Origin: Aquila chrysaetos chrysaetos
Taxonomy: Eukaryota > Chordata > Aves > Accipitriformes > Accipitridae
NCBI RefSeq assembly: GCF_900496995.4
Contig: NC_044011.1
Span: 11,936,041-12,000,040, forward strand
Direction of reading: 5' to 3'
Length of the DNA: 64,000 nucleotides
Part shown: in pieces, positions 26,270 to 37,964 of the stretch
Layout of the letters: each line of letters begins with the position of its first letter
Numbering within the stretch: the stretch's first letter is position 1
The notes under the pieces: model-generated
Seen by the model: only the letters and a program-made list of their open reading frames with translations
The model's database searches: none
What the model was told of the DNA's origin: nothing
Made by a program: the position numbers and the translations under genes

Positions 26270-27048
26270 CGGAGGAGGGACATTCCAGTGGCCGAGCGGA
26301 GAGACTTGAAGTACACTTAACCCAGCAACCGGGCACTGCTCTGTGACCCTCAAGGCACAATGGCGGGCACTCGCCTGAGGGCAAAGGCTGCAGCTCCGGC
26401 TGGGGGGTCCGCACCATCTACCCCAGCGGAGGCCGATGCCTCCGCCCAGCCGGAGCTGCGGGAGGCAGAGGCTGCAGGGCAGGCCTCGGACTGCAGGAAG
26501 GGCCGGGACCTTTCTCCTGGGGCAGGGGCGGGCAGCAGAGCTGCCGGCAAAAGCTGTGCCCAGGCGGAGGAACCCCTGCAGCAGGCGGCTGGGCTGCAGG
26601 AGGCGGTGAGAAGGCCGTGTAGCGTCAGGGAGGCTGACAAGGAGTTAGACAGCTGGTTCCAAGCGCAGTCTGCGGTGGATCCACAGCCCACGGCCAAACA
26701 GCCAAAACCTCCCACATCAGCACACGTGGAAGGGCGGGTGGCCGGTAATGTAGAAGAATGGAAGCTTGCAACAGCAAGGACCAGCAGGAGGAAGAGACTT
26801 CCCCCGAAGCCTGAGGTGCCCTTGCAGAACCACTTCACGGCCCTGCAGACTGAAGAGGAAAGACCCGCCACATCAGGACTGACGCCGGAGCTGAGTAAGG
26901 CAGCCCGATCTGCTCCCTGCATAACAACCAGCGCAACTGAGAAAAGGCGACGGGTGATAGTAATAGGTGACCCCACGGCAGGAGGCTTAGAAGTACGTGA
27001 TCTTTAAGGTCCCTTCTAACCCAAACCATTCTATGATTCTATGATTCC
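26270..27048 (+). mobile_element. Internally deleted CR1 (ORF1 joined to the 3' tail)
   Basis: This copy contains a 5' GC-rich leader, an open ORF1 (26360-27007) and then, directly, the CR1 3' terminus: GATCTTTAAGGTCCCTTCT (from 26999) through ATTCTATGATTCTATGATTC (ending about 27049). All of ORF2, normally about 3 kb, is missing. The ORF1/tail junction falls at about 26975-27000; short similarity on both sides makes the exact point ambiguous. The left boundary is estimated from the rise in GC content and may be off by 100 bases. Confidence 0.8.
26360..27007 (+). CDS. CR1 ORF1-like protein, C-terminally truncated
   Basis: This is an uninterrupted 215-codon frame starting at ATG (AACAATGG-like context, ggcacaATGG). 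The N-terminal two thirds are rich in Ala, Gly, Glu and Gln. Around residues 148-200 lies a segment typical of CR1 ORF1: a basic RRKRLPPKPEVPLQNHF, then FTALQTEEERP, and KAARSAPCITTSA before a basic KRRRVIVIGD. In CR1 ORF1 this last motif opens the GDSL-type esterase domain. Here it reads GDP at about residues 203-205, and the protein stops 10 residues later because the frame runs into the element's 3' tail. The esterase domain and its Ser are thus lost. Expression is unknown; it may just be a young deletion copy. Confidence 0.7.
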   Translation: MAGTRLRAKAAAPAGGSAPSTPAEADASAQPELREAEAAGQASDCRKGRDLSPGAGAGSRAAGKSCAQAEEPLQQAAGLQEAVRRPCSVREADKELDSWFQAQSAVDPQPTAKQPKPPTSAHVEGRVAGNVEEWKLATARTSRRKRLPPKPEVPLQNHFTALQTEEERPATSGLTPELSKAARSAPCITTSATEKRRRVIVIGDPTAGGLEVRDL

Positions 27049-30000
27049 TACATTTTAGATATTTGTTGGCCCCAGTGCCAACAAAGGATTCTTCTACTTT
27101 GTCAAGCAAGTACACCAGTGAACCCCAAGAGACCAGGTAAACCGAAAACCTGACCAGAGTCCAGAAATGACCAGTGCGGGGGGAAGAAAATCCGAGTAGC
27201 CACCAGCAGCAGAACCTGGCAAGGAGGAAATTCCCCAGCTGGGCACAAACAACGAGATTCAGCTTTTGCACAGCAGGCCTGTATGATGCACGCGCGCACT
27301 CAAAGATAAATGGAGCCTCTGAGCGTCCACAGGCAGCATTATCCACATTTCTGCCAAGCACAGCTGCCTCTAGATTTGGGCCCATGCCAGGGGAGAAATG
27401 CACCCTCCCAGCTCCCTGCAGCTCTTATCTCGGTTGCTCGCTCCGTATTCCAGATGCCTACCCCAGGAGAAGAGGATGTGTGGCCATATGTGGGTTGCAA
27501 AGGAGGGCCTGTGCTGGCTGCACTGTGAGCTGGGGTGGGAGTGAGGGGCTGGGGAAGGAGAGTAGCGAGAGTCACAGCTGTGCTGGCTGCTGGGATGAGG
27601 TCTTCTCTGGAAAGGATTTCAAATGCCCTGGCCACGGGAGCGGCACTATGAATTTTGGCAGAGGCATTCAGTAAGGGCTGTGGGAAGTGGTGACTTTGAT
27701 TAGGAAGTAATTTAGCTTAGAGGATAAAACTGTGGATGCAAGAAACTCTCAAAATGTCTCTGGATGGGGAAAAAAGTGCAGGAGATGCTTTGTGAGGAAC
27801 AAGAGCCTGAGGTGATCATTGTGGAGCCGGGGTTAACCCAGGAAGGCTGTGTGACACTAGTGCCAAACTGGTATGGGACACCACGAGCAGGATTAAACAG
27901 AGACTTCGAGTTTTCAGAGGTCTTCACCGGGTCAGCTTTCCTTACTCCACATTAGCAGAGCAGATGTCTGAGGCTGCACACCAGTCAGACTGGGGATTTT
28001 TCAGACTTTCCCATGAACAAGGGGATAATGGGCCTATTTTCTCTCAGTGCTTGTTCTGTTGGTTGAAAACTACAGCATTTAAGGCAATGGCATGAAGTCT
28101 TATTTAGCGGCAGAATGGAAAAGGTACAAAGTTTTCTTCATCGTGTCCTGAAAAGCTACCTTTAGTTTAAACAGAGGGGACAGTGCTTCAAGGGGTGAAG
28201 GCTCAGTAAATCATTTGTGTGCTCTTCCCTGTCCTGCCAATGGTTTTCTGTGTGACATGTTTTAACTGGTCCAGAATTTTACCCCATCTGCTGACCTGGG
28301 ATACATTCGAGCAGATTGATCTCACCACTCCTGGTTTTGGTGTGTGCTATCCTTAAATTAAAGGATGTCCCAGTTTGCACATCAGCTATCATTTTGCAGA
28401 TAGCTGTGGATTAACTGTTAAACAAGGTGGATGAAATGGTAGAAAGCATTACGTTACATCCATCTTGGAGAGAATCATAATGGAAGGCACTAAAATAGAG
28501 CGTATCAGGCACACCAGCATCATTTTCCTTCTACAGGACCACAGTTTGCCAACATCTCTGCATGAGCAAGTGCTGTCTGTTTAGAGCACATACATAGAAA
28601 TACTGGTTTCTGTATCCCTGTTTTAAAGAAACTCTTACCCTTCTGCAGTCAGCAGCTTCCTGTCCTGATGTTTACAGCAAGAACATGCTCTTTCCAAGCT
28701 TTTTGAAATGGCTTTATGGCATAATGAAGAAGAGGCAAGCATAATGCTGTCAGTACAGGTTCAAACCAGCGTGGAACAGCAGCAAATGGACCCATTATCA
28801 CCCTTCAGCCCTTTGCTTCCTTTTACTTAAGTGGTGCTTTGTACCTGTTAAGTATGAAAACGAAGGATTGCAGATATTCTGTTTCAATTTTATTTAGTAT
28901 TAAGTATGTATTTAAGGCAAGCCCTTGGGCTGTTAAAACATCTTCAGACAGAGATCCTTTAATAACTGAGGACAGATTTGAACAAGCCACTAAATGACTG
29001 AACTAAAAATTGAATGATTAAAAGGAAAAAGACATAGACTTATTTCTAATTGTAATAAAATCATAGTGCTTCTCATGGCTGTCTTTAAGCCTGAAAAGGC
29101 AAGCTTTTTCTTCCCAATCATCTTGTTTGTACCACAAAAATATGATCCCCTACTTTATATGTATGCACTGTTTATGCATGGTCTTCTTCGGCAGCCTTAT
29201 TGGTATTCACTGTTGTCTTTCATTCCACACTGAGCTTGTGCAATTCAGGACATGAAGCATTTCTGTGGTGTAACAGGACTTTTTAATAAGTGATGGACTC
29301 TATAAAAAACTTGCTTAACCATACTCTCCAAAATATTTATTACATGTTTAATTTGGCATTATTTTTAACAGACTTTGAGGTGATTTTGTATTAATATCAG
29401 GGTGTTTTAGAATTATGAGAATAGCACATTTAAATGTTTAATAGTTGTGTCAGTTTATCTAGTACCTACATTTGCAATCTAAGCATTTCTTCTGGGGAAA
29501 TAAGAGGAGTACAAATATTTTTTAGTATGAATTTCCTTTACCATTTTTCTTTTACTTCTAGACCTTCCTGTTGCTATCATCACCTTCCAAATATAAATAG
29601 ATGCAGCAGTTGACATTACTGACTATATATTATACCTGGAAATAAGCAATTAACCAAGGTGGTTTTTCTCAATTAGAGATGTAAAAATGATGTGTTTTAA
29701 AGTGTGATGTTAGTCATCTATGTGACCTTAGAAAAGCAAGATTCTAATTCTGCATTCCTGTGAAGTCTCCCAGCAAAATGAATTTCATGGAGTGCCAAGA
29801 TCAAAGCTTATCTGAAAGTATCTAAGATTACAAAGATGCCAAGTTCATCCACATCTCGCCTAAAGCAGTTTCCACCAAAAAAGCTGGTCTAGCATCTCCC
29901 CTCCCCCGCTTTTTGAGAGTGGAAGTGTAGTCAGATGGTTTATTCCTGGAGTGAAAAATATTTTTATAGTTTTAAACAATATCAGTAGATATGACTATCT

Positions 30001-33000
30001 TGCTGACAGCTATGTGGGCAGTTTAACAACCCTGGTAATGATGCAGTACTGCATGCTGGAGGCTGGTGTTGACTTTGGATGGCTAATCTTGGTCTGCAAA
30101 GGGAAATGCAAGCTATCTTGCTTGGCATGCAGCAGAAGGATGCTGAACTCAGAGGGAGGGTACCAAGGCTTCAGTCTGGGGTTTGAATACATGCCAAGGT
30201 AGTTAAGGGAGGTGAGTGGCCTGGAAATACCCAGGGATGCAGACTTAGGCCCGGAACAGTTTCATTATAAGCTACTAAACACTATAAAGCTCTACAGCAA
30301 CCCTGCTTCATGTTCTCTTCAGGTAGCTACCCCTTTATACAATAACCTTTATTCTCCTTCTCCTGCCCCTCTTCTCATTTCCTCATGCCAATCACCTTCT
30401 TCTTTCCTGGAAGAAGTAGATTCTTTTCTCTGATTTGAATGTTGAACTGTTTACCGACCTACAGATATTTTTTAAAAAGGAGAATCACTATATTTGAACC
30501 GAGTGTAAATTCCCAGGCTTTGATTACATACAGCACTCTGAATTTTATATAAGCAGTAAAAATGAAATAGTAGGTCTTTTAGGAGTTGCAGGTGTGGAAA
30601 GAAAAGGTTAGGATGCCTACCTGATCAGAGCTCTTAAAAACCCTAAGTTTCTTATTGGGCTACCCAACTGGAGAGCAACAACAACAAAGCATTTCCACCT
30701 AACATTGAGATATCCGAGAGACTGGCATCTTACTGAAAAGGTTAGAAGCATTTTTCCCCTTCCTGCACTGGAGAACATCAGAATAGATGGATATTCAATA
30801 TAGAAGTTCATCTTGATCACTGTGGTCATTAACCATAGTTGTTCATGAAAAATCTGTGTCCTGAAGCATGAGACAGATATTTCCTATTAAATTTTAACTC
30901 AGTCATGCAAGTCTGGGGGGGAGAAAAATACCTTTCGTTGATGAAGGACATTGTGGCATACAGTTCTGCCATTACCTTGGCAGTGCCTTTTCACACTTCT
31001 TGTCAGAAGCAGAGGATCTAACATGGGAATTGAATAGTTTTGGTGAGTTGTTTAAAACTTTGGCTATAAACTAAGGGATATGGAAACTGAAACTTCTGCT
31101 TTAATATTTTTAATGCAGCTATACAAAGCTTGAAGTGGCTTTTGAGTTTAGGTTGGACTAAAAAGTAGGCATTGACCCTCCCTCCCCCCAAACACAATAT
31201 AAGACGCAGAGTCCACTTAGCGCACTATCCTAACTCCAGCAGTGAAAGGTAGAAAATGCTTAGGGAAAATTTGTAAGAAATAGGGCACGTGAGGCACGGA
31301 CCTTCCCCTTGCAGCTCTTCCAAGCCTCTATTGCAGAGCTTGTATCCAGTCCTTCATTTAGGATATAGCCGGTCAAGTAAGACACCAAAGTTTTGCTGCT
31401 CTCAAGGTGTCACATCCAAACAGTAGCACAACCCACCTTTGGAAGGCTCTTCTTTGCAACTCAGTGCTGTTCATCATTCCCTTACTGTCTTCCCAGATCA
31501 GTGTACACAAACTGCAAATAAATAATGAGATGAAAAGATGAGTTCTGGGACCAAGAAATGCCTTATTTTTCCAGACCTTGTGGATTTAGTCCAACAGCAA
31601 GGTCTGAGGCTGCATGATCATTGTGTTTTCTTGAAACAGTAGCACACAGTTCTTCACTCCCTGCTTGATTTATTGCCTGCAAATATGAGCCTGTGTGCAG
31701 GTCTTGTCATCTGATACATTTGTTTTAGTAGTCAGTATAATATGAATTGACTACTAGAAAATGCATATTTGTTTCACAGCCAAGCCGCAATACAAAATAT
31801 ATTTCCAACTCCTTTATTTATTATTTTTGCCTGTTTATTAATATATGAAGTCCAATACTATTACTTTTACTGAAGTCAGTAGGATTGCCTGGGCTTAGGA
31901 GCGCTTTAATTTACATGAGATTATAAAACTGCAGCCTTTATGACCAGCCTAAATTTAGGAGGGAGATTCTTGCAGCAGCCAGAGAGTGAAGAGGTGAAAG
32001 ACGACAGGAGAGGGTGATGCTGCTGGGTGGCACAGCAGCAGGAAGGGCAGAAAGCAGGGGATGCTAAAGACTCTTGAAAACTAGTCCCCATGTGTCTCCC
32101 TAGGGCCCCTCATCACTCAGGCCTTACATGATTACTAGCTATTCTGGTCACTTTAACTACCTTTTGCTTCAGTATCCCATTCACAAATCGAGAGGGACAA
32201 CAGCAGCCAATTTTACCCAGCTGTTATGACAATAAATATATGATGCATTCAAATACTAAGGTGAGCAACCCAAGAAGCCCATGAGGAAAATGATATTTCT
32301 GCATTTAGTCCAGCACTTACGCAGGGTGCAGGAAACAACAGAAGGAACATACCGACTAAGAGATTGCCTTTGGAAAACTGAGCCAGAGATTACAAAAGTA
32401 AATCAGTCATCACGACTACAGACAAGGAGGCAGCTTTACACACATGTACTGCCTCACAGTGCCTTAATTACTGTGACATTGTTCTTTAATTTCATGTCAT
32501 GTTTTGGGCAAAATATTCATCTCTACTTCCATGGCTTCACAGAGATTCAGGAGTGTATTGTGTATGTCTCAGGAACACTGACCTTCAAGGGAACCATCAC
32601 ACCACAGTTTTCAGAAAAGATGTTGAAGTATCACCTTAGGGCTGTTGAGAGCTTGGGAACAAACTGTTGCCCTTTGCAGACACTGGTGCCCAGGATGGCA
32701 GCACAGTCCAGCTGATCAGCAGGGCCAAGAGCACATTTAAATCACACAGAAATTAGAGATATGATGAGGGCAATAGGAACTTTCTAATGGCATGATTGGT
32801 TTAGCATGGGGAACTGATGCTGCTGATGCTTGGTGGTGCTTGCTTGGACTAGCAATGAGTTCTTGATGTAGTGGTGAACCAGCAAATGGTGAGAGACAAA
32901 CTGGCTGCCAGTTTGTGGAAAGTAGAGCCATCATAGTTGCTGAGTGTATTAATGCCAAAGAGATGTTTGTTTCAAAAACTTGGACATGCACAAAAGCAGG

Positions 33001-33586
33001 AGGAAAAAAAAAAAAACCCACCAAATCACCTGCAGCTCAGTTCCTCTGAAGTTAAAAGCCAGTAGCAAACTAAAGATTTTTAAATCTATTGTACCAATGT
33101 CTCATTATCAAGTGTCTCTGAGCTATTGATATGAATAACACTTTTAACTTCAAATGTCAAACTGCTTTTCTATTGGTTTCTGGGTGATGTAAATACCTGC
33201 CAGAGAGCGAGTGCCAGGTAACATATTAGCCAAGGTGCTGCTACAGCTCTGAAATCCCAAGGCTGAGATTTAGAAAAGAAAGAGAATGAGCACACATGAA
33301 AGTAAGAACACATATAAAAAAGTGAAGTCTGTAGCTTTCATTTTTAAAGCATACAAGTCTTGTTTCTGGCCACAGCTTTTTTGTGTTCTTTCCTGGCTTA
33401 CCCAGGGGTAGCCTTGACACATGCAAATCACTCTTAATTGTAGGAGGTGCCTTGCACAAGACAGAAATTTGAAGAGTTCTGAATCTTTAAAAACTATTTG
33501 TGCAGAGTTTGTTCTTGCTGGGGAAAAGTATCTGTCTCGGCAATCAGGAAGGATCTGTTGCAAAACATGTTTAAAGACATTGTTTC

Positions 33587-33602
33587 TTTTTTTTTTTTTT
33601 TT
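33587..33602. repeat. Poly(T) tract
   Basis: A run of 16 T. No adjoining processed gene copy was recognised on the minus strand. Confidence 0.8.
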
Positions 33603-33934
33603 AAATGCCAGATATCTTTGACAAAAGAGCCAGTAAGAGTAGGAGACTCCTGTTTGAGCTTGGTCTTCTCAGATTTCTTTGTTTTAAGAGAGTAGAGGAA
33701 CCATTTTATCTCCAGGAGCTCTGGGCCCTGGCAGATATGGTCTAGTAAGTGTAGTTTAGTAACTTAGCAGTACAGGCCAAGTTATTGTGCTGGTTTGAAA
33801 AAATGAATAGAGAAAAAAATAAAAGTACTTACAAGGTATTTTTACCAAGGGAATTATTGCATAAAGTAAGGAATTACATCACCCATTAGCAACATGTAAA
33901 AAATTAAATGTAAATAGATCTAAAATAAGGTTCT

Positions 33935-33957
33935 GTATATATACACATATATATATT
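33935..33957. repeat. AT/AC dinucleotide tract
   Basis: The tract is GTATATATACACATATATAT followed by ATT, a short mixed TA/CA microsatellite. Confidence 0.7.
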
Positions 33958-35949
33958 TAACAAGGAAAGTGTTATATATTTGGCAGGGAAATTAAGATAC
34001 TTTTTCTCCAATATGAGAACCAAGCTCAAAGCCTACAGGAAGTTTACTTAGTGTAGAGCTTACATACTGTTAAATGTAATGTGAGAGTAGAAGAATAGTC
34101 AAATTTCACAGAAGGGGTCCTAGCCAGGAGTTTTATTATTTGTTTACCCTATAAAGCCCTACATAAGTCTCTACAGTTGGGGTATGCAAATGCTATAAAA
34201 ATTTGCTATAGTTTTAAATGCCTTGTTGAATGAAAATGAGAAAAGCATCAATCAAGCTCAACCTGCAAATGTGTCCTGTAAAATAGTTGATAAAAGCCAT
34301 TTCCTGACAAAGGAGAAGAAAAATGGTTCTCCCTGGTTTAGGCAATCCAGGGACAATTCAATGGCAGAACTGAACTCCAGAGACTCACTTGGGGTCCTGA
34401 GTTAGCACAGAAGCAGGAAGAGAAAATCTTTGAATTGCAAATTGTGTTTGATGCACCTAAAGCATAGTCTTGATACACGGGTGACTGACATAGCTGCCAC
34501 TGTGGTCAGCCAGGGGTGACGAGGGACCACGTCCTTCTCTGACATTGCTACAGCAAGGGTCAGGGTGATCACTTGTAGGGCAAGTACTGAGAGCCAGGAA
34601 GCTCAGGCAATTACTTTTCCTTCTCAGGGCGCTGGCATCATCCCTCAATGCACCCACAAAGCAAGGATCCCCAACCCATTAAAATTCAAGTAGCTTTTAA
34701 AATCTCAGGTTTGCCTTCATCCCTTCTCTTACACTTTATTTCTATTCCATTTAATTTTTCCTCTCTTTCTTAGTCTCTCATTTGTGTTTTTCTTTTTCCA
34801 ATTTCAAACTTCACAAAGACAGGTCAGTTACCCATGATGCCCGATTAATGCAAGTGCTCACTGGGAAAGACCTTGCTGCAGCCTGACAGAGAAGGTATGG
34901 TGAATTAAGAGCCTATCTTTTGAAAAATTTCACTGAATCTGAAATAAAAGGAAGGGGAGAATTTTCCAACAAAATTTTACTTTTTAAATTTGCCTGTTTA
35001 ACTTTCACCAGCATTTAAAAAGGACTCTGACAGCAGAGGTGGGTGAGAGCTGGTTGGCATCCCTGCGGCAGAAAGCCCAGCTAACAGGGTGTGCTCTGCT
35101 ACAATTTCAGCAGGGCTCCATGAGCACCTTTGGGTCTGATCTTGCATTGATCAAGCTGATCTCCTCTTGAGGTAAGAGGACAGGAATTTGTTTTGTGTTC
35201 TATCTTTCTTTTTTTTCCTTTCCTTATTTTCTGGTGTAAAGAACATCATCTAATCTTTTCCCCCTTCTGAGAAGTTTCCTTCTTTTTAATTGTTTCCATC
35301 CACTCCAGTGTTAGGTACTTACCTATAGCACTTTGTAATACCATTTTACACTGTGTGGTTTCAGTTCAATGAAACGCTTAAGTGTTTAACTGCTTTCCCA
35401 TACAGCAATACCTTAATAAGCTAATAGCCAAGCACTTGTGTTAGAAATTCCTTCAGTGAACACTATAAGCTAAACCAACCAACCCCCAAAAGTAATTTTT
35501 GCATAGTTAGGCAATAAAGTGCTTTTCACCATGCTATTAAAATACAGCTAAAAAGCAGTAGTAAAGAATCATAATCCAATTACATTTTCTACAGTATTTC
35601 ACTACACTGCTACAACTTGACAAAAATATTTTGTGTCATGAAAGATATTTTTGTGTAACGGGAAAGTTATTTTATGTTAGTTTATTTTAGAAATAACATA
35701 CATTCATTCAGCCAGAGACTGCATGATAAGTCTATATAAACAGAATATATTTTTTCCCCCAGATTCTCCTCCTGTAAATAAATCTCTGTGCAAAGTACAG
35801 CTTAGACAAGCAGCTCTGATTTCAACCGGTCTACTCACATAAGTGAGAAATACTTTCTTACATAGCACTTACTGCATTGAGTCTTCAGGTATCAGGCCAT
35901 GAGAACTACACAGAAAACTTCACTGCCTTTCTTGCACCACTGAGAATTT

Positions 35950-36000
35950 CCACATATATAATTCAGAAAATTATACATATATAAAACCACATATATAATT
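35950..36000. repeat. AT-rich direct repeat pair
   Basis: The 14-mer CCACATATATAATT occurs at 35950-35963 and 35987-36000. The spacer between them holds a related TACATATATAA. Confidence 0.85.
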
Positions 36001-37944
36001 TGGAAATTTATAAACCAGTTTCGTACCTGCGTGGAAATACCTTGCATACTGGAGATGAAATTATCAAGATACATGGATGTTCCTCTCACACCAGGACTGA
36101 CAGAGCTTCAAAAACCATCTGTCAGCAAACTCTGTGGCAGCTTCTTATTGCATATATCTAGCCAAGAAGACCGTGTTCAGTCCTGTTTAGAGATGCAGTG
36201 GAAATGATGATGACCACTTTCCTGACAGGCAATAACTTCTTGTTAGCACAGCCATAAGAACCATCATGTAAAGGTGTAGTTCAGTACATAAAGTAATTTC
36301 AGGCATGCATATTATTTACTCAACTGCCTCTAACAAGCCTGGTTTGTCTTAGCCTATTCTATCAGTCAGTGCTTCAGAAATACTGACTACATTTTTTTCT
36401 GAAAAACAGATCTCATCTCTGTCACTCTGGCGCTTTTTTGAACACTATTTTTCAGGTTACTGTAAAATCCCCTAAAGTCTCTAGACATCTGTGAAGGTGA
36501 TTACCTAAAAAGCCATTTCATACAATCAAGTACCATATTTCTCTTCATTTACATACACTTTTTTGTTGACTTCCTGGGGAGTGTAGCTGCGTGAGTAAAG
36601 GCCCCACATCAGTAAAATATTACTATGCAAACAGTGACTGAAAAACATCTGGTCAACCTATCATTTTACTGAAGTCCTGAAACTAAACCTTCCACACAGC
36701 ACAATGGTCTGAATGCCAAGAGAATGAATTTATTCATAATAAGATAGCAGCAGAGAACATAACTTTTTTTTTTTTCTGAAACTGAGCTGAAAAATAACAG
36801 TATTTCTGAACTGAAACCCTGAATGTTGTGTTTCAGCATAGAACAAATGGTTTATAGCTCTGTGATATGGTAACATTTTCTTTTTTTGTTTGAGAGACAT
36901 TAGTATGCAGCTTACAATAAGCAAGAAGGGTCAAAATGCATTTAAAATTAAAAAGAATCTCCTTTTCCATTGTAATTTATGGAATAGCCTGACTTCTGAA
37001 AGCCTACCAACTTGTTCTCTGTAATTTATTCTTTAGGAAACTGTTTCCCTGCAGGAGTTTTATAGTGATAAATTTTAACTCTGAAATTTCAAAATGCCTT
37101 AAAGTTTTCATTAAAATTTAGAAGACTGCCAGTACCATCATTTCAGCTTGGAATGGGCAAAATCAGAAACTGTTTCTGAGGGGTGCTATGTAATTTATTT
37201 TCTTCTATTCTAAAACTCCAGGTATTCTTGTTTTTATGGAAAGGACTTCAATTAAAAGTCTATCTTCTTTCCTAAATATAAAAATAAAACATTTAAGAGC
37301 CCAGAGAAAAGGCAGCCCTGAGCCCTCTTGCCCAGTGACAAGATACATGGTTTGTATTTTTCTAATATTCTTAGCATGAATTAACTGGAGTCAGTTAAAG
37401 ATGGTGATCAGTGAAATACTGCTATCCACTTGGCTTTGAAGGGATTTAGGGTGTGGAAATTAGAATTTAGCAGAAATTTAGAAGAACAACAAAAATGAAA
37501 CCAGACAAATCCCACAGTTCTGTATCTCAGAATCCCAAACCCACACAGAGAGAAAAGCATCCACAGGGAAATCACCCTGCAAAGTCATGTTATCTTGGAT
37601 TTATTCTGTGACACTGAGCAGATCAATTGTTCTCTGTCTCCAGCACACTTCCTTTCTTTCTAAATTGTCCCTTTTTTAGTTAGTATCTCTTACTATGTGC
37701 CCCCCAAATAACATCCTCCATCTTCTTTAGCAACTTCCTTCACAAAATGAAAATAGTTCGTAATGAAATACTAAACCGAATAGTGCTTAAGGCATTTTGG
37801 GCCACACAGGACATGAAATGACTCTCTCACTGGTGTGAGTGATGCGTAAGAAGTCAATAGCACTCCACCAGGGCAAAATAGACACAGGCTTACAGGGTTC
37901 CCCCTTATCCTGCTCTTGCTGTTATCAGCTAGTGATACACAGCA

Positions 37945-37964
37945 CCCCCCCACCCCCCCTCCCC
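37945..37964 (-). other. G-rich tract with quadruplex potential
   Basis: The plus strand has C7, C6 and C4 runs separated by single A or T. The minus strand is therefore GGGG-A-GGGGGG-T-GGGGGGG, enough G to form a four-stack quadruplex if one run is split. Confidence 0.5.

Noticed and set aside
26350..26976. 208-codon minus-strand frame
   Set aside because: Antisense shadow of the CR1 ORF1 frame, open because of GC-rich codons.
32281..32715. 144-codon plus-strand frame
   Set aside because: No similarity recognised; surrounded by AT-rich DNA without gene context.
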